DNA from: Frankia sp. RB7
Lineage (GTDB): Bacteria; Pseudomonadota; Alphaproteobacteria; Rhizobiales; Xanthobacteraceae
Reading direction: 5' to 3'
Assembly (NCBI GenBank): GCA_030403585.1
Contig: JAUEPE010000008.1
Coordinates: forward strand, 1 to 64,000
Length of the DNA: 64,000 bases
The notes below the pieces were generated by a model. That model saw nothing but the letters and a program-made list of their open reading frames with translations, ran no database searches and was not told the DNA's origin. The stretch's first letter is position 1, and each line of letters opens with the position of its first letter. The position numbers and the translations under genes were made by a program. Positions 44,688 through 52,379 of the stretch are shown here, piece after piece.

Positions 44688-45550
44688 CGCTTGTCCGCCA
44701 CCGGGGTTTTTGGATTGAGGTAGACGTCGATCGGTTGTCCCACCCGAAGCGCATCCGGCCGCGACGGCCGCGCCTGGATCAAATAGACGAGCTTGTTGCG
44801 CTCTTCGAGGCTGTAGATCACCGGCGGGGTGTATTCGGCAGAGGTCGCGATAAAATAGATCCTGGCGGTGAGGTCAGCCGCGCAACTGTCGCAGGCGACC
44901 CGCACCTCGTCGCCGATCGACAGTTTCGGCAGTTCCCTTTCCGGCACGAAGAAGCGCAGCTTCATGTTGCCGGGCGGCATGATCGAGAGCACCGGCCGCT
45001 GCGCCGCCACCATCTCGCCCTCGCGAAAATAGATCTGCTGGATGGTGCCGGCGACCGGCGCAAAACCCTTGCGCCGCGCCAGCCGCGTCTCCGAGGTCAC
45101 CACCCGCGCTTGTGCGACCCGTAGATCCGAGACGGCGGAGTCGAGCGCGGCTTGCGTGCCGGAGCCAGTCTTGCGCAGGGAATCCGCGCGATCAAACACC
45201 TGCTGTGCATTGGCCAGTGTCGCCCTGGTCTGGTTGAGATCGGCAAGCTGGAGATCGTCGTCGACCGAATACAGGGCGTCGCCGACCTTCACCGCATCGC
45301 CTTCGCGGATATCCAGCCTGGTGACCCGGCCCGCCTCGTCCGGGCTGACATAGATCATGTCGGCCTCGACCCAACCCTGGAAGCCGGGATCGCGCTTCTC
45401 ATTGCAGCCGGCCAGTCCGGTTGCGAGCACCAGCACCGCGATCGAACAAAGGCGCGCCAGATACCTCTGTCGATCCCTCACACTGAGGAGCCACAAAGCG
45501 GCATCCGCGCTCCTCATGACGAGGTAAGAAATGGTTTGCGACGACCTCAT
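44684..45550 (-). CDS. HlyD-family membrane fusion lipoprotein
   Basis: A 288-residue periplasmic adaptor. A hydrophobic segment ends in the lipobox LAGC with Cys49, so it is probably lipid-anchored. The biotinyl-lipoyl-like half motifs (VSPDEAGRVTRLDIREGDAV and GFAPVAGTIQQIYFREGE, each cited in part) flank a coiled-coil hairpin, about residues 90-150. It links the inner-membrane exporter to an outer-membrane channel. The ATG at 45550 overlaps the TetR stop in ATGA, so the two are translationally coupled. Confidence 0.87.
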   Translation of the reverse strand: MRSSQTISYLVMRSADAALWLLSVRDRQRYLARLCSIAVLVLATGLAGCNEKRDPGFQGWVEADMIYVSPDEAGRVTRLDIREGDAVKVGDALYSVDDDLQLADLNQTRATLANAQQVFDRADSLRKTGSGTQAALDSAVSDLRVAQARVVTSETRLARRKGFAPVAGTIQQIYFREGEMVAAQRPVLSIMPPGNMKLRFFVPERELPKLSIGDEVRVACDSCAADLTARIYFIATSAEYTPPVIYSLEERNKLVYLIQARPSRPDALRVGQPIDVYLNPKTPVADKR

Positions 45551-46233
45551 GTCGTGCTCCGTTCGCCAAAAATCAAATCGAGATGGACGCGCAGCATGTC
45601 CTGCGCGTCGAGCGGCGCGTGCCGCGCAAACAGGCTCTGCCAGATCACCGCGATCATCGCCGGCGCAATCAGGATCTGCGGATAGCGCGCGAGGTCCTTT
45701 TCGCGGATCTCGCCGCGGGCGATGCCGAGCTCGATCAGCGCCCGCATGCCCGCCATCCCGCGCGAGACGACCTCGCGGTAGTAGAAATCGGCGACCGACG
45801 GAAAGCGCGGCCCTTCCGCCACGATCAGGCGGACGAGATCGCCGCGCCGTGTGCCGATCACCTCTTTGAGGAAATTGCCGGCAAAGGTTTCGATCAGATC
45901 GCGCACCGAGCCCGTCGGCGGCGGCAAGGCGTTGAGCCGCGCCACCACCGGCACGATCACGGTGCGCACGAGCTCCTCGAACATCGATTCCTTGTCTTTG
46001 AAGTGCAGGTAGATCGTCCCCTTCGCGACGCCGGCGCGCTTCGCAATGTCGTCGAGCCGCGTCGCGGCAAAGCCTCGTGCGATGAACTCCTCCATCGCCG
46101 CCTCGACGATCGCATTGCGCCGCTCGGCGGCGCGTGTGGCGCGGTTTGATGCCGGAGCAGAGGCTTCCCCGCCGGCTTCGGGCTTGTGAGTGGCTGCCTT
46201 GGCCACAGCCGCTCTGATGGGCTTCTTTGTCAT
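45547..46233 (-). CDS. TetR-family repressor
   Basis: A 228-residue TetR regulator. A Lys/Ala-rich N-terminal tail of about 35 residues precedes the HTH (FAATRLDDIAKRAGVAKGTI), then an all-helical ligand domain. It is first in the operon and probably represses it together with its own gene. A 22-base perfect palindrome lies eight bases upstream, between the -35 and -10 boxes. The -10 box ends six bases before the ATG, so a leaderless or very short-leader transcript is predicted. The ligand would be the exported compound. Confidence 0.9.
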   Translation of the reverse strand: MTKKPIRAAVAKAATHKPEAGGEASAPASNRATRAAERRNAIVEAAMEEFIARGFAATRLDDIAKRAGVAKGTIYLHFKDKESMFEELVRTVIVPVVARLNALPPPTGSVRDLIETFAGNFLKEVIGTRRGDLVRLIVAEGPRFPSVADFYYREVVSRGMAGMRALIELGIARGEIREKDLARYPQILIAPAMIAVIWQSLFARHAPLDAQDMLRVHLDLIFGERSTT

Positions 46234-46239
46234 TCCTCA

Positions 46240-46268
46240 TATATGACTGACTAGTCAGTCATAGTCAA
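46240..46268 (-). promoter_or_regulatory. TetR operon promoter
   Basis: On the minus strand TTGACT (46263-46268) and CATATA (46240-46245) are 17 bases apart. The operator palindrome fills the spacer. The transcription start would fall at or near the TetR ATG (46233). Confidence 0.6.
46242..46263. promoter_or_regulatory. Perfect 22-bp TetR operator
   Basis: The core TGACTGACTAGTCAGTCA extends by two bases on each side to a 22-base perfect palindrome. Its position in the promoter spacer predicts repression by blocking RNA polymerase. It is the only operator-like dyad near tetR. Confidence 0.75.
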
Positions 46269-46304
46269 TTGCGACATGGACCGCCATACGTGAACTAATT
46301 AGCA

Positions 46305-46333
46305 TTGACTAATGAATTAGCTGTTGCTAATTA
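46305..46333 (+). promoter_or_regulatory. ArsR promoter
   Basis: TTGACT (46305-46310) and TAATTA (46328-46333) are 17 bases apart. The ATG at 46340 lies six bases past the -10 box, the usual distance to the transcription start, and no ribosome-binding site is seen. Confidence 0.6.
46315..46332. promoter_or_regulatory. ArsR operator candidate
   Basis: AATTAGC-TGTT-GCTAATT is an 18-base dyad overlapping the -10 box. A further AATTAGC direct copy is at 46297-46303. ArsR-family proteins bind such AT-rich interrupted repeats. Confidence 0.6.
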
Positions 46334-46339
46334 ATCGAT

Positions 46340-46675
46340 ATGATCGAAGCCGCCCCAAATCCTGTCACCGCCGTGATGCGCGCCCTCGCCGATCCGACCC
46401 GCCGCGCGGTGTTCGAGCGCGTGTTCGAGAGCAAGGAGATCAGCGTCGCCGAACTCACGCGCGGCAGCGGCGTGACGCAGGGCGCGATCTCGCAGCATCT
46501 GAAATCGTTGAAGCAGGCGGGCCTCGTCGCCGAGCGCGCCGAGGGCCGCAACGTCTATTACCGCACCGCTCCGCAAGGCCTCGAGCCGCTGGTGACCTGG
46601 ATGGATCATTACGGCGTCTTCTGGCGCGAGCGCTTCGAGAACCTGCGTGACCTCTTGAAGGAGATCGACCCGTGA
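46340..46675 (+). CDS. ArsR/SmtB-family regulator
   Basis: A 111-residue winged-helix regulator. It has ALADPTRRAVFERV at the N-terminus, then the recognition helix region GVTQGAISQHLKSLKQAGLV and the wing ERAEGRNVYYR. The metal-site cysteines of arsenic or zinc sensors are absent, so it belongs to the metal-independent subgroup that commonly precedes AHSA1 genes. The gene overlaps the AHSA1 gene by four bases. The mRNA appears leaderless. It probably represses its own operon. Confidence 0.9.
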   Translation: MIEAAPNPVTAVMRALADPTRRAVFERVFESKEISVAELTRGSGVTQGAISQHLKSLKQAGLVAERAEGRNVYYRTAPQGLEPLVTWMDHYGVFWRERFENLRDLLKEIDP

Positions 46676-47157
46676 GTGCAGCCGAGTTGAAAACCGAGAC
46701 CCAAGAAAACATCCGAGACATCGTGCTGGACGACGTCTTCCCTCACGCGCCCGAAACGATCTGGAAAGCGCTGACCAGCGCCCAGTTGATCGCGCGCTGG
46801 CTGATGCCGCCGACCGGTTTCGAGGCCGTCGTCGGCAATACTTTCACCTACCAGACCAAGCCGGGTGGCAATTGGGACGGCGTCATCCATTGCCGCGTTC
46901 TGGAGGTCGTACCGAACCGGCGTCTCGTCTACGCCTGGAAGGGCGGAGACGAACGCAACGTTGGTTACGGCGCGCCGCTCGATACCGTCGTGACGTGGTC
47001 CCTCACCCCGGTCGAAGCCGGCACGCAGATCCAGCTGATTCATGCGGGCTTCGTGCTGCCCAGCAACGAGAGTGCCTACACCATCATGAGCGGCGGCTGG
47101 AAGAAGGTCGTCCGGCAACTCGACGAAATCAGCGGCCAAGAGAGTAAAGAGAGTTAG
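46672..47157 (+). CDS. SRPBCC/AHSA1-domain protein
   Basis: A 161-residue protein of the START-like AHSA1 family, with the IVLDDVFPHAPETIWKAL strand-helix start and a C-terminal helix ending in SGGWKKVVRQLDEI. The fold has a hydrophobic cavity for a small ligand. In bacteria these proteins are often co-transcribed with ArsR genes, and their role is unknown. The GTG start at 46672 overlaps the ArsR stop (GTGA), so they are coupled. A GFA-family gene follows 11 bases downstream. Confidence 0.87.
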   Translation: MSAAELKTETQENIRDIVLDDVFPHAPETIWKALTSAQLIARWLMPPTGFEAVVGNTFTYQTKPGGNWDGVIHCRVLEVVPNRRLVYAWKGGDERNVGYGAPLDTVVTWSLTPVEAGTQIQLIHAGFVLPSNESAYTIMSGGWKKVVRQLDEISGQESKES

Positions 47158-47168
47158 GAGTAATCACG

Positions 47169-47582
47169 ATGACCAAGCCCTATACCGGCGGCTGCGCCTG
47201 CGGCGCGATTTACTATTCGATCACGAGCGAGCCCCTGTTCAGCAATCACTGCCAGTGCCGGGACTGCCAGCGCGAAAGCGGCACCGGCCACGGCTCCTAC
47301 GCCACCTTCGCCCGCGCCGGCGTCACGCTGACCGGCGACGCCAACACATGGGACATGGTCGGCGACAGCGGCAACGTGAAGACGCGTGCCTTCTGCCCAG
47401 AGTGCGGCGTGGCTGTCTACATGACCTTCGCGGCGATGCCTGACATCTTCACCATCCGCGCCGCGAGCCTCGACGAGCCCGCCCGCTACAAGCCGCAAGT
47501 CGTCACTTACGCTGCGCGCGGACATGAGTGGGATCAGCTCGATCCGGGGCTGACCAAGTTCGAGACGATGCCGCCGGCGTGA
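47169..47582 (+). CDS. GFA/CENP-V family zinc-binding protein
   Basis: A 137-residue protein with the GFA (glutathione-dependent formaldehyde-activating-like) fold. Zinc ligands are seen in GGCACGAIYY, the NHCQCRDCQRESG cluster, and FCPECGVAVY. The family name comes from a formaldehyde-glutathione activity now doubted. Its job here is unknown. It is third in the ArsR-AHSA1-GFA operon, followed by a palindromic repeat. Confidence 0.87.
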   Translation: MTKPYTGGCACGAIYYSITSEPLFSNHCQCRDCQRESGTGHGSYATFARAGVTLTGDANTWDMVGDSGNVKTRAFCPECGVAVYMTFAAMPDIFTIRAASLDEPARYKPQVVTYAARGHEWDQLDPGLTKFETMPPA

Positions 47583-47594
47583 ATGATTAGTGGG

Positions 47595-47719
47595 CTCCCT
47601 CTCCCGCTTGCGGGAGAGGGTTGGGGAGAGGGTGTCTCCACAACTGGACAATCCCCCAGAGGAAAGAACCCTCACCCGGCGCTGCGCGCCGACCTCTCCC
47701 GCAAGCGGGCGAGGTGAAG
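47595..47719. repeat. Palindromic intergenic repeat, family E
   Basis: CCCTCTCCCGCTTGCGGGAGAGGG-type hairpin (arms CCCTCTCCCGC and GCGGGAGAGGG) on the left, CCCTCACCC in the middle and CTCTCCCGCAAGCGGGCGAGG at the right. It matches the copy at 4609-4754 and lies between convergent genes. Confidence 0.9.
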
Positions 47720-47736
47720 ACAACTGGCACCCGACT

Positions 47737-48147
47737 TCAGCTATGAAACTTCAATCCGTCGACGATCTTGTCGATCACCTTGCGATCGGCGCGCATCGCG
47801 ATGCCGACGAGATTGAGGTCAGTGCGCGCCACCGCCTTCACCGCCTCGCGATTGGCGGCATCATGCGTGGTCTTGAACATGTCCTCGGTATAGACCGCCG
47901 GCGTGACGTCGCGCGTGAGTGCACGATCGAGTGCACGCGATAGGGCCGGACCATCGGCACCATAGATCAGGATCGGCTGGCCGATCAGCGCAAGATATTT
48001 CGTAGCCGAACCGTCCTCATAGGCATCGCCGATGCACTCCGGAAAGGCGGCAGCGACGCCGCTCGTCAGGAACGATGCGACATTGAGCTTCTGCCAGGTC
48101 TCGAGATCGTTGCGAATGACAACGGCGATCTTGGTGTCGAACTGCAT
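47737..48147 (-). CDS. DUF2000-family protein
   Basis: A 136-residue protein of the DUF2000 family (peptidyl-tRNA-hydrolase-like fold). Typical stretches are FDTKIAVVIRNDLETWQKLNV, cited in part, IYGADGPALSRALDRAL, and TDLNLVGIAMRADRKVIDKI. No catalytic function is established. GGGAG lies before the ATG at 48147; the open frame to 48261 continues without conserved residues. It is divergent from the CYTH-CHAD gene, with about 200 bases between. Confidence 0.82.
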   Translation of the reverse strand: MQFDTKIAVVIRNDLETWQKLNVASFLTSGVAAAFPECIGDAYEDGSATKYLALIGQPILIYGADGPALSRALDRALTRDVTPAVYTEDMFKTTHDAANREAVKAVARTDLNLVGIAMRADRKVIDKIVDGLKFHS

Positions 48148-48346
48148 GATTTCTCCCAACACACATCCAAGCGTCGGGAAAGAAAGAAGATTCCCCGCGC
48201 AAATGGCGCGGACATGAACGTAACCCGGATTGACCCATCGATCACAGCTCGGAAATTTCAATGGAGATGCGACGGGCTGCGCTTCTCCCCGCGGATCAAC
48301 TCGGGTATATGTCGGCGCTCCGTCACCGAACTGTCATAAAGCGTGC

Positions 48347-50173
48347 ATGTCCGAAACTGGCGCCATCAAGCGAGCCCTCGAACCCGTACACCGGCTTGCG
48401 AAGGCCAACGGCCATTCGGTGCCGGAGGACGGACAGAAATTCCTCGCTGTTCCCGCCGGTGAAGCTCCCGGTTCCGCGTTCCCTGACAACGCGCCTTCGC
48501 ACAAACAGCCTGCTCAAGCCGGCCTCTTCGCTGATGAAGTTCGTGCAGAGGTAACCGCGTCGGAACCGCCGCCTTCCCGCGATGCCGTGCCGCGCACCAC
48601 CGAAATCGAACTCAAGCTGCTCGTGGCGTCCGATCGCCTCGCGGCTTTCAACGATGCGCCGATCATCGCGACGAATGGGCGCAACAAGGGAACACGCAAG
48701 CATCTCAAGGCCGTGTATTACGACACGCCCAAGCGCGCGCTCCGGCGCGACGGTTTCAGCTTCAGGGTTCGCCAGAGCGGCACGCGCTTCACGCAGACGG
48801 TGAAAGCCGAATTCGGCAACGATCCGCTGCGCCGTGGCGAGTGGGAGGCAACCGTCCCGTCGATGACGCCGGACATCGCGCTGGCCCTGCCGCTGGTTTC
48901 AGACAAGCTGCGCGCGGATCTCGAACGTCACCCGGTCGAAGCCGTCTTCAGCAGCGACATTCACCGGCATCAGCGCCTCGTCGACCTGCCGTCCGGCACC
49001 ATCGAGGTCGCCTTCGACCAGGGACATCTGACATCCGGCGATCGCTCGCTGCCGGTGAGCGAGATTGAGCTGGAACTCAAGAGCGGTAGCCCGTCCGCTA
49101 TCTGGGAGCTGGCGCTGCGGCTCGCCGAGCATGGTTCGGTGAAACCTTCGATCCGCAGCAAGTCAGCGCGCGGCTTTGACCTCTCGGCCGATACGCCGCC
49201 GCGGGCACCGAAGCCGCCAAAGCTTCGTCTCGATCCGTCGATATCGCTCGACGAGGCATTCTCCGAGATCCTGCGGTCCTGTCTTTTGCATCTGCTGCAG
49301 TCGTTGCCCGCCGCCGAGGACGGGCGCGATCCCGAGGGGATGCATCAGCTTCGTGTCGCGCTGCGGCGCCTGCGATCCGCACTCGACCTGATGCGGTCAG
49401 TGGTGTCGTTGAACAAGCTCGACCTGCTGCGCGCCGAGGCGAAGTGGCTTGCGACAAGTCTCTCCGGCGCGCGTGATTGGGACGTGTTTCGGCAGGAGAC
49501 GTTGCGGACCATCGCGGACGGCTGTCCGTCGGTCACAGGCTTCGACACGCTGGGTGAGCTCGCCGACGAGCGTCGCGCGGCCTGCTACGACAACGCCCGC
49601 CTCGCCCTCGCCGACCGGCGCTGTCAGTATTTTTTGATCGGGCTCGGCGCCTGGATCGAAGCGCGCGGCTGGCGTAGCGAGGTTGCTCCCGAAGGTCTTT
49701 CGCAGCTGGCCGAACCTGCCATCAACTTTGCGCGAAACATTCTGGCGGCGCAACACACGAAGGTGCTGAAGCGCGGCCGTCGCTTCAAGTCGCTGCCGAC
49801 GGAAGAGCGGCACCGGGTCCGTCTCGCCGCGAAGAAGTTGCGCTACGTCGCCGACTTCCTGCTCCCGCTATGCGGGCAGCGCAAATCCGCGCGGCGGTTC
49901 TCGCGCAGGCTCGCCGACCTCCAGCAGGAGCTTGGTGTCTACAACGACATGGCGACGACGACGTCTTTGCTTGCGGATGTCGAGGCGGGCTCGACCGGCA
50001 GCGGCATGGCGGCGGCGGCGATCGCCGGCTGGCAGGCCCATGCCATGGTCGGCATCGAAGCGCGCCTGCTCAAGGCCTGGTCTGAATTCACCGGGGCCAA
50101 GGTGCCTTGGTCGGTGGATGCGCAGGAGCAACCGGCAAAACTGGTGCAAACCAACACGGGATGGCTGCGCTAG
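48347..50173 (+). CDS. CYTH-CHAD domain protein
   Basis: A 608-residue protein. An N-terminal extension of about 80 low-complexity residues is followed by a CYTH triphosphate-tunnel domain, about 82-280, with TEIELKLLV as the ExExK motif. The CHAD domain, about 305-590, carries GMHQLRVALRRLRSALDLM and RHRVRLAAKKLRYVADF, its Arg/Lys-rich polyphosphate-binding helices. The pair suggests hydrolysis of, or binding to, inorganic polyphosphate. The start at 48347 is chosen because upstream residues are unconserved. Confidence 0.87.
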   Translation: MSETGAIKRALEPVHRLAKANGHSVPEDGQKFLAVPAGEAPGSAFPDNAPSHKQPAQAGLFADEVRAEVTASEPPPSRDAVPRTTEIELKLLVASDRLAAFNDAPIIATNGRNKGTRKHLKAVYYDTPKRALRRDGFSFRVRQSGTRFTQTVKAEFGNDPLRRGEWEATVPSMTPDIALALPLVSDKLRADLERHPVEAVFSSDIHRHQRLVDLPSGTIEVAFDQGHLTSGDRSLPVSEIELELKSGSPSAIWELALRLAEHGSVKPSIRSKSARGFDLSADTPPRAPKPPKLRLDPSISLDEAFSEILRSCLLHLLQSLPAAEDGRDPEGMHQLRVALRRLRSALDLMRSVVSLNKLDLLRAEAKWLATSLSGARDWDVFRQETLRTIADGCPSVTGFDTLGELADERRAACYDNARLALADRRCQYFLIGLGAWIEARGWRSEVAPEGLSQLAEPAINFARNILAAQHTKVLKRGRRFKSLPTEERHRVRLAAKKLRYVADFLLPLCGQRKSARRFSRRLADLQQELGVYNDMATTTSLLADVEAGSTGSGMAAAAIAGWQAHAMVGIEARLLKAWSEFTGAKVPWSVDAQEQPAKLVQTNTGWLR

Positions 50174-50180
50174 CCCGTGT

Positions 50181-50216
50181 TCAGCCCTTGGCTCAACCCC
50201 TGGCTCAACCCTTGGC
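50181..50216. repeat. Tandem 12-bp triplication at the DUF4189 stop
   Basis: Three units of TCAACCCCTGGC (small variants) start at 50181, 50193 and 50205. On the minus strand each reads Ala-Lys/Arg-Gly-stop, so three in-frame TGA codons follow one another. Confidence 0.8.
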
Positions 50217-50594
50217 GTCGCAGGCCCAGGCGCGGATCACGCATTCCTTGCCGCCAAATTTGTAGCATTCGCGCGTCGCGGCATTGAGCGTGGCCGAGAT
50301 CTTCGGCTTCACCGCATAACCATAGGCGCCGCACGGGTTGGCCATGTCGACCGACATCGCCGCACAGGCACGCTTCATCGTCACCGTCGTGCAGTCGCCC
50401 TTGCACTGCTTCTGTGCGGCGGCACGCGCTTCGTGCTCGGCACCATAATCAAAGGCCTGGCCGTAGGCGCCGCACTTGCCTACGGCAAACGCGCCGGCCG
50501 CATGGGCCTCGGTCATATGACGGGCGCCGGCGACACAAACCGACAGCGCAAAGAAAAACATCGCGCAGCGGCGCGCGACGACGTTCGAAATCAT
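50205..50594 (-). CDS. Exported DUF4189-domain protein
   Basis: A 129-residue secreted protein. The signal peptide ends near EAHA-AG (residue 33). The mature part is one DUF4189 domain with the repeated FAVGKCGAYGQAFDYG and six or more cysteines (KCGAYG, KQCKGDC, RACAAM, PCGAYG, RECYKF, WACDAK). The domain is a disulfide-rich exported module. No enzyme activity is known. Its last four codons, including the stop, are triplicated in tandem (50181-50216). Confidence 0.8.
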   Translation of the reverse strand: MISNVVARRCAMFFFALSVCVAGARHMTEAHAAGAFAVGKCGAYGQAFDYGAEHEARAAAQKQCKGDCTTVTMKRACAAMSVDMANPCGAYGYAVKPKISATLNAATRECYKFGGKECVIRAWACDAKG

Positions 50595-50678
50595 GGAAAA
50601 GCCCCTCCCCCCAAGGCAGGTGAAGCGGACTCTAAGCTGCGGTCGTTTCCAGATGGTGAACGAGGGGTTGAAATTGGG

Positions 50679-50776
50679 GTGCCGTAGGGTGGATTAGCGA
50701 AGCGTAATCCACCTCTTTTGTTTCGGCCGGGACACAGTGGTGGATTACGCCTTCGGCTGATCCACCCTACGGCACC
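50679..50776. repeat. Palindromic intergenic repeat, family G
   Basis: GGTGCCGTAGGGTGGA and TCCACCCTACGGCACC are exact complements; inner GGATTAGCGAAGCGTAATCC and GGATTACGCC pair too. A right-arm fragment recurs at 161-179. It lies between the DUF4189 gene and the MobA-like gene. Confidence 0.9.
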
Positions 50777-50777
50777 G

Positions 50778-52379
50778 TCATCCCCGTCTTGCTGCTTCCA
50801 GCGCCTGCGGCGTGTCGATGTCGAGAAAGGCGCCTTCGCCGTCGACGAGTACTTCGGCGACAGCTTCCGTATGCCTGGTGATCAGGTGCCGCGCACCGAT
50901 GTCGCCGTCTAGCGTCATCAATTCCTTGAAGAAACGGCGCGACCACAGCACGGGATTGCCGCGGCGGCCGTCGCTGACGGGCACGACGATGAGATTGCCG
51001 CGATCGGGCGCAAAGCCGTCGATGAGGCGGTCGATCAGGCCGGCATCGATCAGTGGCATGTCACCGAGGCAGACCACGGCGCCGTCGCTCGCTTCAGAGA
51101 CGGCCGCGATACCGGCCTTGACCGAACTCGCAATGCCGCCGGCGAAATCCGGATTCTTGACGAAACGCACTTTCAGGCCCCTGAGTGCCTGCTCGACCAG
51201 CTCGGTCTGGTGGCCGGTGACCACGATGACCTCGGATGCTTTGGAGGCCAGCGCCTGCTCGGTCGCGATCCGGACCAGCTTCTTGCCGTCGAGCTCGGCC
51301 AGCAGTTTGTTCGGCCCGCCCATGCGGGTCGAACGGCCAGCCGCCAGCACGATGGCTGCGACGTTATTGCCCTCGATCTCCGGCTTGGCGCGCGGCTGCG
51401 GCCGCGTCACGATCTCCATCAAGAGGCCGCCGACGCCCATGCCCATCAGCTCGGAGCGCGTCACCTTGATGCCGGCAAGCAATCGCATCAGCACCCAGTC
51501 AAAACCGTTCTCGACCGGCGAGCGCGCACAGCCCGGCGCGCCCAGCACCGGCACGCTGCCGGCACGCGCGATCAGCAGCAGATTGCCGGGATCGACCGGC
51601 ATGCCAAAGTGTTCGATCTCGCCGCCGATTTCGGTCACGGCCGCCGGGATCACATCGCGGCGGTCGGCAATCGCCGACGCGCCGAACACGATCACGAGCT
51701 CGGCGCCGAGCCCAAGCAATTCCTTGATCGCCGCCGAGAGCGCGGGCTCGTCGTGTTGAACCCGCCGCTCCGCGATGATTTTTGCGCCGGCGGGCTCAAG
51801 CCGGTCGGCAGTGACGCGCAGCGTCTTGTCGACCACCTTGGACGACAGGCCCGGCAGCAGTGTCGAGACGATGCCGACGCGCTTGATCACGTAGGGCGCG
51901 ATTCTGAGCACGTCCTTGCCGGCAGCCTTCACCGCGGCATCGCGCAGATTGCCTTCGACGCCGAACGGGATGATTTTGACGGTGCCGACCATCTCGCCTT
52001 CGACCACCGGCTTGTAGGCGGCGAGCGTGGCGAAGGTGATGGCCTCGTCGATATTGTTGATGCGGTCGACCGCGGCGCGGTCGACCGCCAGCAGACCCGG
52101 GCGCGCGGCAAACAGATTGGCGCGGCCGGTGAAGGCGCGCTCGACATGAATGCCCTCGCCGCCGATCGCAAGCGCAATGCTGGCGGCCGCAACGTCCTCG
52201 GAGACGTCGCCGGCCTCCATCCGCACCACCACGAGGTCCTTGATGCCGGCGCGCGTCAGCGCCTCGACCTCGGCGGGACCTATCGTCGTGCCTTTCTTCA
52301 GCACCAGCGGACCCTGGCGCAGGGTGTGAACGGTCACCCCGCCGATCGCATCCTCGGGGCTCGCCGGGCCGAACTTCAT
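50778..52379 (-). CDS. Molybdopterin-binding/MobA-like nucleotidyltransferase fusion
   Basis: A 533-residue fusion. The N-terminal part, to about residue 330, resembles MoeA/molybdopterin-binding domains, with the FGASAIADRRDVIP loop. The C-terminal 195 residues are a nucleotidyltransferase of the MobA/MocA type: AAIVLAAGRSTRMGGPNK, VTGHQTELV and CLGDMPLIDAG. It should complete the molybdenum cofactor by adding a nucleotide, for insertion into the Cox-type enzyme. Its ATG overlaps the stop of the XdhC gene by four bases. The stop codon TGA lies inside repeat G. Confidence 0.87.
   Translation of the reverse strand: MKFGPASPEDAIGGVTVHTLRQGPLVLKKGTTIGPAEVEALTRAGIKDLVVVRMEAGDVSEDVAAASIALAIGGEGIHVERAFTGRANLFAARPGLLAVDRAAVDRINNIDEAITFATLAAYKPVVEGEMVGTVKIIPFGVEGNLRDAAVKAAGKDVLRIAPYVIKRVGIVSTLLPGLSSKVVDKTLRVTADRLEPAGAKIIAERRVQHDEPALSAAIKELLGLGAELVIVFGASAIADRRDVIPAAVTEIGGEIEHFGMPVDPGNLLLIARAGSVPVLGAPGCARSPVENGFDWVLMRLLAGIKVTRSELMGMGVGGLLMEIVTRPQPRAKPEIEGNNVAAIVLAAGRSTRMGGPNKLLAELDGKKLVRIATEQALASKASEVIVVTGHQTELVEQALRGLKVRFVKNPDFAGGIASSVKAGIAAVSEASDGAVVCLGDMPLIDAGLIDRLIDGFAPDRGNLIVVPVSDGRRGNPVLWSRRFFKELMTLDGDIGARHLITRHTEAVAEVLVDGEGAFLDIDTPQALEAARRG

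Noticed and set aside
44684..46240. An apparent TetR-HlyD fusion frame.
   Set aside because: Its first half is out of frame with the real TetR gene (45547-46233). HlyD starts at ATG 45550, which overlaps the TetR stop.
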